Shown: positions 45,145 to 56,325 of the stretch, piece after piece | How the letters are laid out: every line of letters starts with the position of its first letter | Numbering within the stretch: the stretch's first letter is position 1 | Source of the DNA: Varanus komodoensis | Taxonomy: Eukaryota > Chordata > Lepidosauria > Squamata > Varanidae | Direction of reading: 5' to 3' | Length of the DNA stretch: 64,000 bases | Assembly: GCF_004798865.1 (NCBI RefSeq) | Contig: NW_025335468.1 | Location: 1,063,472-1,127,471, forward strand | Notes under the pieces: model-generated | Seen by the model: only the letters and a program-made list of their open reading frames with translations | Database searches by the model: none | What the model was told of the DNA's origin: nothing | Program-made: the position numbers and the translations under genes

Positions 45145-48100
45145 TTTGTTGTTGTTGTTAGTTGTGAAGTCCTGTCCGACCCATTGCAACCCCATGGACA
45201 ACATTCCTTCAGGCATTCCTGTCCTCCGCTGTCCCACAGAGTCCACTCAAGCTCACACCAACTGCTTCAGTGACTCCATCTAGCCACCTCATCCTCTGCC
45301 GTCCCCTTCTTCTTTTGCCATCTGTTGCTCCCAGCATTAGACTCTTCTCCAGGGAGTCCTTTCTTCTCATTAGGTGGCCAAAGTATTTGAGTTTCATCTT
45401 CAGGATCTGGCCTTCTAAAGAGCAGTCAGGGTTGATCTCCTCTAGGACTGACTGGTTTGATCGCTTTGCGGTCCAAGGAACTCGCAGGAGTCTCCTCCAG
45501 CACCACAATTCAAAAGCCTCAATCCTTTTGCGCTCAGCCTTCCTTATGGTCCAGCTTTCACAGCCATACATTGAAACTGGGAAAACCACAGCCTTGACTA
45601 TACGCACTTTTGTTGGCAGGGTGATGTCTCTGCTTTTTAGTATGCTGTCTAGATTTGCCATAGCTTTCCTTCCCAGGAGGAAGCGTCTTTTAATTTCTTG
45701 GCTGCAGTCCCCATCTGCGGTGATCTTGGAGCCCAGGAAAATAAAATCTGTCACTACCTCCATTTCTTCCCCATCTATTTGCCAGGAAGTGAGTGGACTG
45801 GATGCCATGATCTTGGTTTTCTTAATGTTGAGTTTCAAGCCAACGTTTGTGCTCTCCTCCTTCACCTGCATCAAGAGGCTCCTTAGTTCCTCTTCACTTT
45901 CTGCCATGAGAGTGGTATCATCTGCATATCTGAGGTTGATGATATTTCTCCTGGCAATCTTAATTCCAACTGGTGATTCATCTAGCTCCACCTTTCTCAT
46001 GATGTGCTCTGCATATAAGTTAAATAGACAGGGCAACAGTATACAGCCTTGCCGAACTCCTTTCTCAATTTTGAACCAATCAGTGGTTCCGTGTCCAGTT
46101 CTCACTGTTGCTTCTTGACCCACATATAGGTTTCTCAAGAGGCAAATAAGATGGTCTGGTACTCCCATCTCTTTAAGAACTTGCCACAATTTGTTGTGAT
46201 CCACACAATCAAAGGCTTTAGCATAGTCAATGAAGCAGATGTTTTTCTGGAACTCCCTAGCTTGCTCCATGATCCAGCGTATGTTGGCAATTTGATCTCT
46301 AGTTCCTCTCCCTCTTCGAAATCCTGTACTTCTGGTAGTTCTCGGTCCACATACTGCTGGAGCCTAGCTTGTAGGATTTTGAGCATAACTTTGCTAGCAT
46401 ATGAAATGAGTGCAATGGTGCGGTAGTTTGAACATTCTTTGGCAATGCCCTTCTTTGGGATCGGAATGTAAACTGACCTTTTCCAATCCTGTGGCCACTG
46501 TTGAATTTTCCAAATTTGCTGGCATACTGAGTGTAGCACTTTTACTGCATCGTCTTTTAGGATTTTGAAAAACTCAGCTGGAATACTGTCGCATCCACTA
46601 GCTTTGTTGTTGCTCAGTCTTCCCAAGGCCCATTTGACTTCACATTCCAGGATGTCTGGCTCGAGGTCAGTGACCACCCCATCGTGGTAATCAGGGATGT
46701 TAAGCTCTTTCTTGTATAGTTCCTCTGGGTAATCTTGCCATCTCTTCTTAATCTCTTCTGCCTCTGTTAGGTCCCTGCCATTTTGGTCCTTTATCATGCC
46801 CACCTTTGCATGAAATGTTCCCTTCATATCTCCACTTTTCTTGAAGAGATCTCTGGTCCTCCCAATTCTATTGTTTTCTTCTATTTCTTTGCATTGTTAC
46901 TTTAAGAAGGCATTCTAGCTATTCTCTGAAATTCTGCATTCAATTGTTTGTATCTTTCTCTTTCTCCCTTGCCTTTCGCTTCCCTTCTTTCCTCAGCTAT
47001 TTGTAAAGCTTCCTCAGACAGCCATTTTGCTTTCTTGCATTTCTTTTTCTTTGGGATGGTTTTAGTTGCTACCTCTTGTACAATGTTGCGAACCTCCGTC
47101 CATAGTTCTTCAGGCACTCTGTCTATCAGATCTAATTCCTTAAATCTATTTGTCACCTCTACTGAATATTCATTAGGGATATGATTTAGGTCATACCTGA
47201 GTGGCTTAGTGCTTTTCCCTACTTTCTTTGATTTAAGCCTAAATTTTGCAACAAGAAGCTCATGATCTGAGCCACAGTCAGCTCCTGGTCTAGTTTTTAC
47301 TGACTGTATAGAGCTTCTCCATCTTTGGCTGCAGAGCACATAGTCAATCTAATTTCTGTGTTGACCGTCTGGTGATGTCCATGTGTAGAGTCGTCTCTTG
47401 GGTTGTTGGAAAAGAGTGTTTGCTATGACCATCGTATCCTCTTGACAAAATTCTACCAGCCTGTGCCATGCTTCATTTTGTACTCCAAGGCCAAACTTGC
47501 CTGTTATTCCAGTTTTTATTTTTTTATTTTTTGGAGTTAATTCTAGAAGGAGTTGTAGGCCTTCATAGGACTGGTCAACTTCAGCCTCTTCAGCACCAGT
47601 GGTTGGGGCATAGACTTGAACTATTGTGATGTTGAATGGTTTGCCTTGGATTCGAACTGAGATCATTCTGTCGTTTTGGAGATTGTATCCCAGTACTGCT
47701 TTTCCTACTCTTTTATTGACTATGAAAGCTACACCATTTCTTCTGAGGGATTCTTGCCCACAGTAGTATACCTGATGGTCATCTGAATTAAATTCATCCA
47801 TTCCTGTCCATTTTAGTTCACTGATTCCTAAGATGTCGATGTTCAGTCTTGTTTGACCACATCCAGCTTGCCTTGATTCATGGATCTTACATTCCAGGTT
47901 CCTATGGAGTATAGATCTTTACAGCATCGGACTTTCCTTTCACCACCAGATACATCTGCAACTGAGTGTCCTTTCGGCTTTGACCCAGTCGCTTCATTCT
48001 TTCTGGTGCTACTAGTACTAGCCCTCTGCTCTTCCCCAGTAGCATATTGGACACCTTCCAACCTGATGGGCTCATCTTCCAGCGTCATATCTTTTCGCCT

Positions 48101-48294
48101 TTTGGTACTGTCCATGGGGTTTTCATGGCAAAGATACTGGAGTGGGTTGCCATTTCCTTCTCCAGTGGATCACGTTTTGTCAGAGCTCTCTGCTATGACC
48201 CGTCCATCTTGGGTGACCCTGCACGGCATAGCTCATAGCTTCATGGAGCTACGCAAGCCCCTTCGCCACGACAAGGCAGTGATCCATGAAGGAG
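45145..48294 (-). mobile_element. BovB (RTE clade) LINE, essentially full length
   Basis: The 3150-bp element is flanked by an exact 11-bp target duplication. The 5' end (high coordinate) begins CTCCTTCATGGATCACTGCC. The 3' end has GGACAGGACTTCACAACTAA then (CAA)n. ORF2 with endonuclease, reverse transcriptase and C-terminal domain spans 48115-45209. BovB is known from squamates and ruminants and is the classic case of horizontal transfer of a LINE. Its full length with an exact duplication shows a single insertion. At least four frame breaks or stops show it is inactive. Confidence 0.95.
45209..48115 (-). pseudogene. BovB ORF2 (endonuclease-reverse transcriptase), broken
   Basis: Segments in order: N-terminus with SIGTWNVRSMNQGKLDVV (48115-47843); endonuclease with RRNGVAFIVNKRV, NITIVQVYAPT and GITGKFGLGVQNE (47801-47349); then an in-frame stop just before IDYVLCSQRWRSSIQ and GADCGSDHELLVAKF (47339-46902). 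RT start RSVYIPIPKKG and NYRTIALISYASK lie at 46827-46135. RT core FIDYAKAFDCVDH, GVRQGCILLPCLF and NLRYADDTTLMAES, then the C-terminal MYGCESWTIRKAE and RRLLRVPWTAKRSNQS lie at 46270-45209. RT catalytic residues (FIDYAKAFD, YADD) are kept. The endonuclease lacks the GDWNAKVG block seen in the family. Other losses are a small deletion after LDVVKQ, one stop and two further frame shifts. Confidence 0.93.
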
Positions 48295-48305
48295 CAACTT
48301 ATAAT
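48295..48305. repeat. BovB target-site duplication, right copy
   Basis: CAACTTATAAT, identical to 45134-45144. Confidence 0.85.
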
Positions 48306-48880
48306 ACATGTTTTAACTTGTCCAGTCTCTGTATCATATTGCAATAACAGCTTATAAATCTTTCCTAGTAAATGATCTTTTTGCTATGAAATCAACTTTT
48401 CAAATTCTGCCAGCTCTCTAATGGTGCCTTTTCCTTGTTGAATTTCCCTTCTCATTCTTGAGACCTGTTGGAAATAAAGAAGCAATTCTATCTTTATTCT
48501 TTCATCTTTCATGTTTGCCAAGACTTGATTCTTCCTTATTGATCTGTCATATCTCCATATGCTATAAAGTCATTATTTTTCTTGAACATTTGTCATAACA
48601 TGCTTCTATTGGAAACATCAAAGGACATGTTGCAGGGCTAATCCTTCCTTCATTAGTATTCCAAATTCTTTTTAGACCATCTCTAATTATATGATTTTAT
48701 TTTGGATCTTTTTAATTGATTCTTTGGCCTACAAATACTTATTCCTTCTTCTAGATGTGCTATTTCCAACTCTATTAACCTTTCATCAAGACGTTTAATC
48801 CAGTCTGTAATCCAAACCAATCCAACTGCATGATATAATTTAATATTAGGTAGTGCTAGTCCTCCTCTGGAAAATTCAAC
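48295..48880 (-). mobile_element. L1 LINE, 5' half of a split copy
   Basis: Minus-strand translation reads GLALPNIKLYHAVGLVWITD, WIKRLDERLIELE and GISICRPKNQLKRS from about 48868 to 48700. This matches the L1 ORF2 region that begins GG(L/M)...PN in the family. Frames then decay through stops down to 48306. It continues the sequence left of BovB. L1's 5' portion is missing beyond about 48880. Confidence 0.7.
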
Positions 48881-49094
48881 CTGGTGTTATTTCTACAATT
48901 AATGCATGTTTGCACAAGCATAAATATTGCATTAGGGTACAATCCTAAACTAATCTTAGACAAATTTCCAGACTCCCCCACCTGGTTGGGTGGTGCTGAA
49001 AGCTGTAGAACTTTTCTCTGCCTAAATATGCATAGGCTTGCATTCCAGCTATGTTCTAAGATCTTTGCATTGTTTTTAGGTTTTATTTTGGATT

Positions 49095-49245
49095 TTATTC
49101 TAGCTCGATTCTGTCTTCAAATTTTAAATGATTTTCCATTGCATTTTATTGCATTATTCTATTTTATGGCTTTAAGACCTGTTTTGTGAACTAGCCTAGA
49201 GAGCTTTGCTTATGAGGAGGTCTAAGAAATGTAATTCATAGCAAT
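49095..49245 (+). mobile_element. L2-type LINE 3' tail
   Basis: T-rich TTTTATTTTGGATTTTATTC, GCATTTTATTGCATTATTC, then GTGAACTAGCCTAGAGAGC, TTTGCTTATGAGG, AAATGTAATTCATAGCAATAA. Same design as 39385-39690, more diverged. Confidence 0.55.
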
Positions 49246-49249
49246 AAAT

Positions 49250-50380
49250 AAGAACACCTTTAATATTATGGATGCTGTGGAAGGTTAGCAAATAAAGAGA
49301 GCTAATTCAGAATTCTAATTCTAGCATTTAGAGATGGGGGAAAACAGAAACCTTATCAGCATACAGGCTGTTCAATAAAGCAGGAAGCTCAGTTGAGCGG
49401 TAAACCTTTGCAGAAGCCACTAGGGGGCAGCAGCAGCAATAGAGAAATTAGGTTGGTGCCTGCCTGCGACAGCTATTAGAAAAGGAGCAAAACTGGAAAG
49501 GAGTCTCCCAGCGTGGAAGATCTTGAGGAGATTTTAGTCCGAACCCCTGTGCAGGGTGGCGGTAGCCAAAGGCTTTTTGCATTTTGCTTTTGGGGGAACT
49601 ACTGTGTAGCCCCACAAAGAATGAAAAACTAAGTCTATACCACAAGATAATGGGGCTTAGAACAGCTTTGGCAAGGTCTAATTTTTCCTCTATTAAAGCC
49701 TTTAAAAAACACCTACAAGATCAACCAAATAAGACATGTATGCCATCCAATTGTGCCACAGCACCTCTGGGCAGCTCACAAGATAAAAACACAGTATGTG
49801 AATAAAACTTTGAATTAAAAAGTAGAAACACCATAAGAGTTTAGTATATGTGTCTGAAAAGGATTTCCCTTTTCACTGAAAGGCCCGTTCCCTTTCATAT
49901 GTGAGTCTCTGTGAAAAATGACATTTAATAGACCTCTTTACACGCAACAACTTAAAAACCAGCTTTCTCCCTCCCTGAGCACTGCTCTTGGCTCTTCAGC
50001 TCCTTGTGAGAGAAACACAAGCAGGCCTGTTGGAAGAAGCTGCCCCTCATCCTCACGTACTGTGGATAAAGTATAAAGCCCGGCCCCTGCAAAAGCATGC
50101 TGGCTTTCCCAGGCTTGCAAAGCTAACAGCTGAACTAGCTCTAGTATGAAATGCTTCATCTGCTTCTCAAATATCAGTCAGTGGCGTCACCGACAGCCCA
50201 ATCCCACCACCTGCTATGTTCCTAAATAAGTGAGGCATACAGAACATTGTGCCAGTGCAATGTCACAATCTGCACTCTGTCAGGTGTCCCCGACTAGTCA
50301 ACCTGGTGCTTCTGACTTGCTGCCTCAGTTATGCTAGAAGTACTCTTAGGAACATCAGGCATTGCTCTAGACTAGGTTAG
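49250..50380. other. No gene or classified repeat
   Basis: Nothing recognised. Confidence 0.5.
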
Positions 50381-50384
50381 GCCC

Positions 50385-50490
50385 TTGGTCAGCCTGGTCC
50401 ACTATTGCAGGCACTGACAGGCAGCAGCAGTTTCCTTGTGTTTTGCACCTGGACCTAGCTGGGAATGCCAAGCATTGAGAGTGCTCATGA
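50385..50490 (-). mobile_element. tRNA-derived SINE, second family (partial)
   Basis: GGTCAGCCTGGTCCACTATT, GCACTGACAGGCAGCAGCAG, GCACCTGGACCTAGCTGGGA, ATGCCAAGCATTGAG parallel 24570-24660. Heavily diverged. Confidence 0.4.
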
Positions 50491-50494
50491 GCAA

Positions 50495-52010
50495 GAATTC
50501 CCATGTTCTCTTCACCCCCCCCCCCCACCCCATAAAAGCATCAGGCCTGGAATAAATTTCTTCAGAATTTGCAGGTTTCCCCTCTTTTCTGATTGCTGGT
50601 GAAGGTATACCAGTGTTTCAGTTTTCTGCTCTTTGAGATGTTGATATGGAGTGCTACACACAATTCTGGGCTTTGAAAAGAAATACAGAATTACATACAA
50701 GAGGAGTAGCGTGGTGAAAGTCTGCTTAAGTCATACTAATACATCCTGATTCTAGCTCAACAGCTTTGACCCTGCATGGACGATATCCTCATGGGTATTG
50801 TGTCTGCTGTAAATCTATGAACAAGATGTATTTACCCAATTTACCAGACATTGTATAAATGTTCTGAAACACGCCTTTACTCTTTGTAGTGACACCAGTG
50901 TGGCTCATCCCATGAAATGACAGACTTAAAAGGCCAGATACCTAGATTTTTGAAAAAGTGCGTAGGGGAACATGCTAGCAATACTTGGGGTTAGATCCCA
51001 CGGTGGGATACCTTGTGGAATGCCATTTGTGACCTGTCCTTATAGGCCACTGGAAGGGCATAAGAGCAGGATGTCAAATGGCTGATCAAGAGCTCCTTTA
51101 AATCCCTCCCTTAATTGTACAAGGGTGGGGTAAATGTAGATGTATTTCCTTATAGTTCCTCTGTTTTATTTTGCACTTGAGTTCCCCATCTATGAAGGAT
51201 CCATTAGGATCTGTGATGCCAGTAAGGGCTCTATATTACATCTGATTAGTTCTGAACGCTCCTCTCCAGTACTGTATTTCACTCGTGACATCTAGCATAG
51301 GCAGTGGGTTCCAGTTGGCCTCTACTTTGCTATCATACCACTAAATTTCACTAAGTTTTCATCTTAGATGCTTTTTGGAACAAGAATCGCTATAATGCCT
51401 CTTTCATTTGATCCGTGCTGCTTGGCTTTAACTATTTACAGGCTACTTAGATCTTTTTGCATATATTTTTCATGAGTTTCTTTTTTAGCCTGCCTAGCAA
51501 AGGCACTCCAAGAGGGAAGGAACGGGGCTGCAGGAGGTTCAGCATATCTCTTATCTTGGCAGTGCCAATCTCCTCCCCTGCGTGCCCACCAGAATTCCCC
51601 CTTCCATCCTACTCCAAGGTCGCTTTTCTAACCTTGAAGCAGCAGTTGCCGTGGCACTTGCCACCGAGGGGAAGGGGGCAGGCCTCCAACTCTCCCTTCC
51701 AAGGTCTGAGCACTTCGAAGTCTCTGACCTCTGGTGGGGGTTTTGAGCAATCTTGCTCTGCCTGTCAATAGTTTGAGTTAAGCTGTTTGTCTTTGAGCAC
51801 TTAATTTCCATGTTTTGTTAGGTCATCCTGGTATAAAATTTTGCGCACTTGACGTTTTTATAGTACTTAAAGTAATTTAAACTCTTGTTTGGTAGATATT
51901 CAGTATGAGATTATAAAAATATATATTTCAGATTCTATGCCATTTTCATGCCCCATTTTCTGCATTCATATGCTATAGTTTTTGAAATGTTTCAGGCCTG
52001 GAATAAATCT
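50495..52010. other. No gene or classified repeat
   Basis: A poly-C run lies at 50516-50526. Otherwise nothing recognised. Confidence 0.5.
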
Positions 52011-52017
52011 TTCCTAG

Positions 52018-52148
52018 GGCTAGTGTGGTATGGTGGTTTGAGTGCTGAACTGGGGACCTGGGTTCTAATCCCTGCTCAGTGATGAAGCTCACCAAGACTG
52101 GACTCTCAGCCTAACCTACCCCACAGGGTTGTTGTAAACATAAAATGT
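52018..52148 (+). mobile_element. tRNA-derived SINE, part 1 of a split copy
   Basis: GGCTAGTGTGGTATGGTGGT, TTGAGTGCTGAACTGGGGAC, B box GGTTCTAATCC (52061-52071), CTCTCAGCCTAACCTACCCC, ACAGGGTTGTTGTAAACATA. The body stops at 52148 and resumes at 52448 after an L1 insert. Confidence 0.85.
52142..52148. repeat. L1 target-site duplication, left copy
   Basis: AAAATGT, repeated at 52448-52454 next to the L1 poly-A end. The duplication is short and the A-rich end makes its exact limit uncertain. Confidence 0.6.
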
Positions 52149-52447
52149 AGTGGTGATTACTGCAATGAGGATTGTATTTGCTCAACACTGGAGGAATGAA
52201 GAGCCACGTATTGAAGAACTGATCTTAAAAAAGATTTTGGACTGCACGGAAATGGACACATTGACCTTGTCTCTGAAGGGGAAGGAGGATGCATATTTCT
52301 ACCATACTTGGAACTCTTTTTATTATTGGCTAGAGAAATGGGACTATACGTAGATTTGAATATGGTTATTGACTGTCAACCCAGCATGTCCGATGTCTTA
52401 AATGATTGATGTTTTTAATGTAGAGAAAATAATAAAATTTATTCAAA
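52149..52447 (+). mobile_element. L1 LINE 3' end, 5'-truncated, inserted in a SINE
   Basis: The last 299 bases of an L1: an uninterrupted ORF2 C-terminus, about 80 bases of 3' UTR, an AATAAAATTT signal-like block at about 52430, and a poly-A end. L1 usually inserts as short 5'-truncated copies with target duplications, as here. The intact end of the frame suggests it is younger than most repeats in the window. Confidence 0.8.
52150..52353 (+). pseudogene. L1 ORF2 C-terminal fragment
   Basis: A 67-codon frame reads IVFAQHWRNEEPRIEELILK, LDCTEMDTLTLSLKGKE and WNSFYYWLEKWDYT then stop. The AQ-W...P-IEEL...EM-KLT...W--FYYWLE pattern is the far C-terminus of L1 ORF2. No catalytic part is present. 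Confidence 0.75.
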
Positions 52448-52530
52448 AAAAATGTGGAGGAGGGACATGCAAGCTGCCTTGGGCTCCTTGCAAAGGAAAA
52501 AGGTGGGATATAAATGCAGTGGAATAAATC
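52448..52530 (+). mobile_element. tRNA-derived SINE, part 2 of a split copy
   Basis: TGTGGAGGAGGGACATGCAA, GCTGCCTTGGGCTCC, AAAAGGTGGGATATAAATGC, AGTGGAATAAAT. This is the SINE 3' end that should follow 52148. Confidence 0.85.
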
Positions 52531-52534
52531 TAGA

Positions 52535-53340
52535 GTTTTTCTTGTCATCTCTTATTCTGGTTTTGTTGTAGCTTTTGAAGAATACATTAGTGTCTCTGGC
52601 GATGCAAGCTGGTGACCAGGTAAAAACTATTTCAAGGTAATTTTGGCAGCTCTGGTTTCCATTCAATACTGCAAGCAGCATGTATCGATTTGAGCAAAGC
52701 TGGATGAAGTAAACAGTCAGGCTTCATGACCCTTGTTCTGTGTAATCATGGCAGCTGCAGACATACCTGGGCTGATGGCTGGCACAAAAATAGGCTCCTG
52801 CAGTGGAGGTTGGTACAACCTAAAGTTTGGGGATCGCAGAGCCAGGATAGTGTTTACATTGTCATTTGCTGGGACTCCAGCATCTTGTCATGCCATGCTA
52901 CAGAGACGACTCTGCCCCTTCACACAGAAGCACTGCAACACCAGGCATTCTCACAGATGACCCCAAGAAAGCTTTTGAAGGAAGAATCCAGTGAAGACTG
53001 TGCCATGGCATTCGTGAAGCTGTTCCTGCATAAAGCAATGCTTGAGCAATGTCCATGGGAAATTTGGCAGTGCGGCAGTAGTGGGAAAGGGGCTATTCTT
53101 TAGAAGTGATTTAATTGCTATACTGGTATGGGGGAGCATGCAGCTTATTTTCAGGCAAAATCACACTCCCAGAAAGCTTCCAGGGACACCACTTTTTCCT
53201 TGAAAATGAGGTGTGCACTTTGCTTGAAAGGGATGTGGCCTCTGTTTTGCTAGAATACCACTAAATTTCCCATTGCACTTATAAGCTTTACTGATTTTTT
53301 GCAAGTACAAGTTTAAGCAGGCAGCAGCTCAACCACACTA
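52535..53340. other. No supported gene
   Basis: A 125-codon frame (52726-53103, plus) has no domain. Nothing else recognised. Confidence 0.5.
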
Positions 53341-53344
53341 GCAC

Positions 53345-53456
53345 ACTAAAGTTATAAAAATTTATAAATTATAAATTATAAAAATTTATAAAGTTATAAA
53401 AAGTTATAAAAATATATAAATTATAAAAATGCTATAAAAATAAATAAATAAATAAA
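53345..53456. repeat. (TTATAAAAA)-like AT-rich tandem tract
   Basis: Irregular repeats of TTATAAAAAT and AAATTTATAAATTATAA units ending in (AAAT)n. It abuts the reversed L2 3' end that starts at about 53457. Confidence 0.85.
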
Positions 53457-53975
53457 GTCACTGGATCCTTCCGTATATCAATTTGTTTTTACAACATGTT
53501 ATATACCATTCCATATCTAAAAAGATTCTGCAGGCTGAACAATAAAGATAAAGGGGATAAAACAGCATATTAAATCTTCCTAAAACAGAATGCCAATTAG
53601 AAAAGCTGGTTAATCAAGGAAGGCTTCATGAAATAAAGCTGTCTTCAGCAGGTGCCAAAAATGCACCGCTGGTGTCTGCCAGATCACCAGAGGCAGGGAA
53701 TTCAATAAAATGTGGCCATCATGTTGAAGGATTTTTCCTAGTGGACTCCGGTGAGGCCAGAGGTCCATGAGGAACTATCAGCAATATCCCATCTCATGAC
53801 CTTGGTGAGCAGGCAGGTTGGTAAGGGAGATGGTGCACTCTGGGCATCCTGGTCCTGGGTTTTCCAGGCCTTATGTAATAATAAAACCTTAGAGCTGATT
53901 CAGTAATGCACTGCCGGGCAGTGCACTCTCTTGGCTGTAACATTTGCACCCCAAAACTGAGAGGAATGAGACAAC
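53457..53975 (-). mobile_element. L2-like LINE 3' region
   Basis: Plus-strand reading: TTTACAACATGTTATATACC, AAAGCTGGTTAATCAAGG, GTCTTCAGCAGGTGCCAAAA, ATGCACCGCTGGTG, CCAGAGGCAGGGAATTC, then CTTGGTGAGCAGGCAGGTTG. This is the reverse of a squamate L2-like 3' region, with its characteristic lower-strand order preserved. No coding part is included. Confidence 0.55.
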
Positions 53976-53999
53976 TCAGAAAACAGCTTGAGTGGAGAA

Positions 54000-55625
54000 A
54001 GACTCCAGTGAATGCAATCAAGCCTTGCTGTGTGCTTATAATTGGGTGTATTTGGAGGCAGTGAGATCAGCAAAGAAACAGTATCTCACTGCCTCTACTC
54101 ATTCCTCCCTTTGCCACTAGCAAAACTTCTCAGGGTTGTCTGGGGTCATTACCTGCCTAGCCCTAAGGACATTCTAGAACCACCCGAGGCCTGCTGCAAC
54201 ATATTCGCTGCACACTTCCAGGAAAAAACATAAGCTTGCATCTGCCAGGACTTAGAATCCAGAGTTAATGAAACTGAATCTGTGGAGATATTCAGAGCAC
54301 AGGCTGGTCCAGCTTTATTGGATGAGTTTCAGTTGGGGCAGCTCGAGGACGTGGACAAGGTGCTTGGCTAGGCTTGTGCAACCACCGCCATGCCTCTCCT
54401 GGCTTATAAGAGCCAGCAAGGAAGGAACAACTGGTGAGCCAGGGAGGTGATTAATGCCTCCTTGCCCACGAGGTCCCATTCCTCCTGAAAGAGGCAGCAC
54501 TGAGATCACTTCTGAAAAGGTCCTCCCTTGACCTGGAAGACTTTAATAAATTTAGGCTGGTAGCAAACAGCCATTTTGTGGGCAAGGTTCTAGAGAGGGT
54601 GGTGGACAATCAACCCCAGGCACTCTTGGAGAGGACTGATCATATGGGTCGATTTCTGTCAGGGTTCAGGCCTGGTTTAGGCACAGAAACAGCCTTGGTC
54701 ACCCTGTATGATGACCTATGTCAGGAGAGAGATGGCGGGGGGGGGGGGTTGATCCTGTTGATACTCCTGGACCTCTCAATGGGTTTCAGTGCTGTTGGTC
54801 ATGGTATCTCTCTGGGGTGACTGGAGAGATACCATGACCAGTGGTTCTGCTACTGCTTGGATGGCTGCCTCCAGAGGGTGATACTTGATGCCATGGAATC
54901 TGTGGGGCTAAACAATATTCCCCAAGTTCCTTGGGCATCTGTTCCGCCCCCAGACTATTTAATGCCTCTATGAATCCACTGAGTGGGGTCATCTAGAGTT
55001 GTGGGGTGTGTTGCCATAAGTATACTGATGACACACAAAGTTACTGCTCATTTTCATGTTCAGCAGGTGAGGCTGTGGATGTGCTAAGCTGGGGCTTGGG
55101 TGTAACAACAGACTGGATGGGGCCAACAAACTGAAGCTCAAGCCAGACAAGACTGAGATACTGTTGGTGGGTGGTTCCCTTGACTGGAGGGGGGTGGGTG
55201 TTCAACCATTCTAGATGGTGTTGCACTCCCCCTGAAGGAGCAGGTTTGTAACTTGGGGGTGCTCCTTGACTGATTGTTGTCACTCGAGGCTCAGGGGGCC
55301 TCAGTGGCCTGGAGTCCCTTCTACCAGCTTTATCTGGTGGTCCAACAATGCCCCCATCTGGACTGGATAGGGATAGCCTGGCTTCAGTAATCTACATTCT
55401 AGTAATCTCTAGATTACAGCAAAGTACTCTGTGTGCGGCTGCCTTTAAACAGTTCAGAACCTGCAGCTGGTGCAGAATGTGGCAGCCAGACTAATAACTG
55501 GGACCCACAGGTCTGAACACATAAGACCGGTTCTGGCTCACCTGTATGCTTCCAGGCTCAGTTCAAGATGCTGGTCTTAACCTATAAAGCCCTACACAGT
55601 TTAAGACCACAATACCTGTCAGCTG
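54000..55625 (+). mobile_element. L2 LINE with reverse-transcriptase remnants
   Basis: In order on the plus strand: AGPALLDEFQLGQLEDVDKV (about 54300); RT start GKVLERVVDNQPQALLERTD and SGFRPGLGTETALVTLYDDL (54580-54720); catalytic LLILLDLSMGFSAVGHG (54750-54805); a worn YADD region around ATACTGATGACACACA (55020); NKLKLKPDKTEILLVGG (55130); and NVAARLITGTHRSEHIRPVL (55480). Several frame changes, stops and a poly-G run (54738) show decay. It retains most of the RT part of L2 ORF2 but neither end. Confidence 0.8.
54578..54820 (+). pseudogene. L2 reverse-transcriptase fragment
   Basis: An 80-codon frame covers RT blocks 0-A: GKVLERVVDNQ, TDHMGRFLSGFRPGLGTETA, LILLDLSMGFSAVGH. The catalytic LDLSAAFDTVDH of the family is altered to LDLSMGFSAVGH, so the metal-binding aspartate pattern is lost. 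Confidence 0.8.
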
Positions 55626-55639
55626 TGATTTGGAGCCTT

Positions 55640-55930
55640 CCTCCAAGTGGCAACCCCAGGGGAGGTTTGTGGGGTGGCAACAAAGCAGAGGGAGTTGCTC
55701 TGCCGTGACCCTCGCAAGGAGCTTCCCTAAGAAAGTGATGCCGGTTACTCGGTCACAGTGGTCAAAGATCATGGGGTCCGGAGTGAGTTTCTTCAGGAAT
55801 GGCCACAATACTACCTCCTTAAGGTCAACAGGAACCATCTGTTCATGCCAAGAAGCATTTGCCAAGCCCTCCACCCACCTGATAACACATCCTTGGCTAG
55901 CTAATTTTAACCAAAAGGGTGAGCACTGGG
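55640..55930 (-). mobile_element. L2 LINE fragment, opposite orientation
   Basis: The minus strand encodes WVEGLANASWHEQMVPVDLK, EVVLWPFLKKLTPDP and TGITFLGKLLARVTAEQL. These are the L2 blocks just before and at the start of RT (family pattern VNASL...VP..LK.A.V.PLLKK...FLGK.LERVVA.QL). It abuts the plus-strand L2 head to head. Confidence 0.75.
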
Positions 55931-56273
55931 AGGACATGTGCTCGTCCGCATGATTCCCATCTTTTGCACACTTACTTGGGAGGACATAGCACTGAATAAA
56001 CATGCACAGGACTGATGGTGTGCTTGGAATGCATAATAAGAACAGGTGCAGGAGATACAGCAGGAAAAGGAACACTTTAAGGCAATATGGAAACGGGGTA
56101 AGAAGAACACAGGTGATACCTTGAACAGGAGCAATTTGCTTGCTCAGCTCAGGTGAGTAGCTTATTATAAGTCACAAGCTTTTTCAGTGCATTAATTCCT
56201 TACCTTGTAAGTTTTTAGGGTTTCCATTTATGTTTCCATTGACTATCTTATTTTTGCTGTAGTATTGAAAGAC

Positions 56274-56325
56274 TATAAAGAATATAAATTCCCATGCAAA
56301 AGAATATAAAATCCCATGCAAAACA
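56274..56325. repeat. Short tandem duplication
   Basis: GAATATAAATTCCCATGCAA is repeated as GAATATAAAATCCCATGCAA about 23 bases later. Confidence 0.8.

Noticed and set aside
45270-46118. 282-codon plus-strand open frame
   Set aside because: It is the antisense shadow of the BovB reverse transcriptase on the minus strand.
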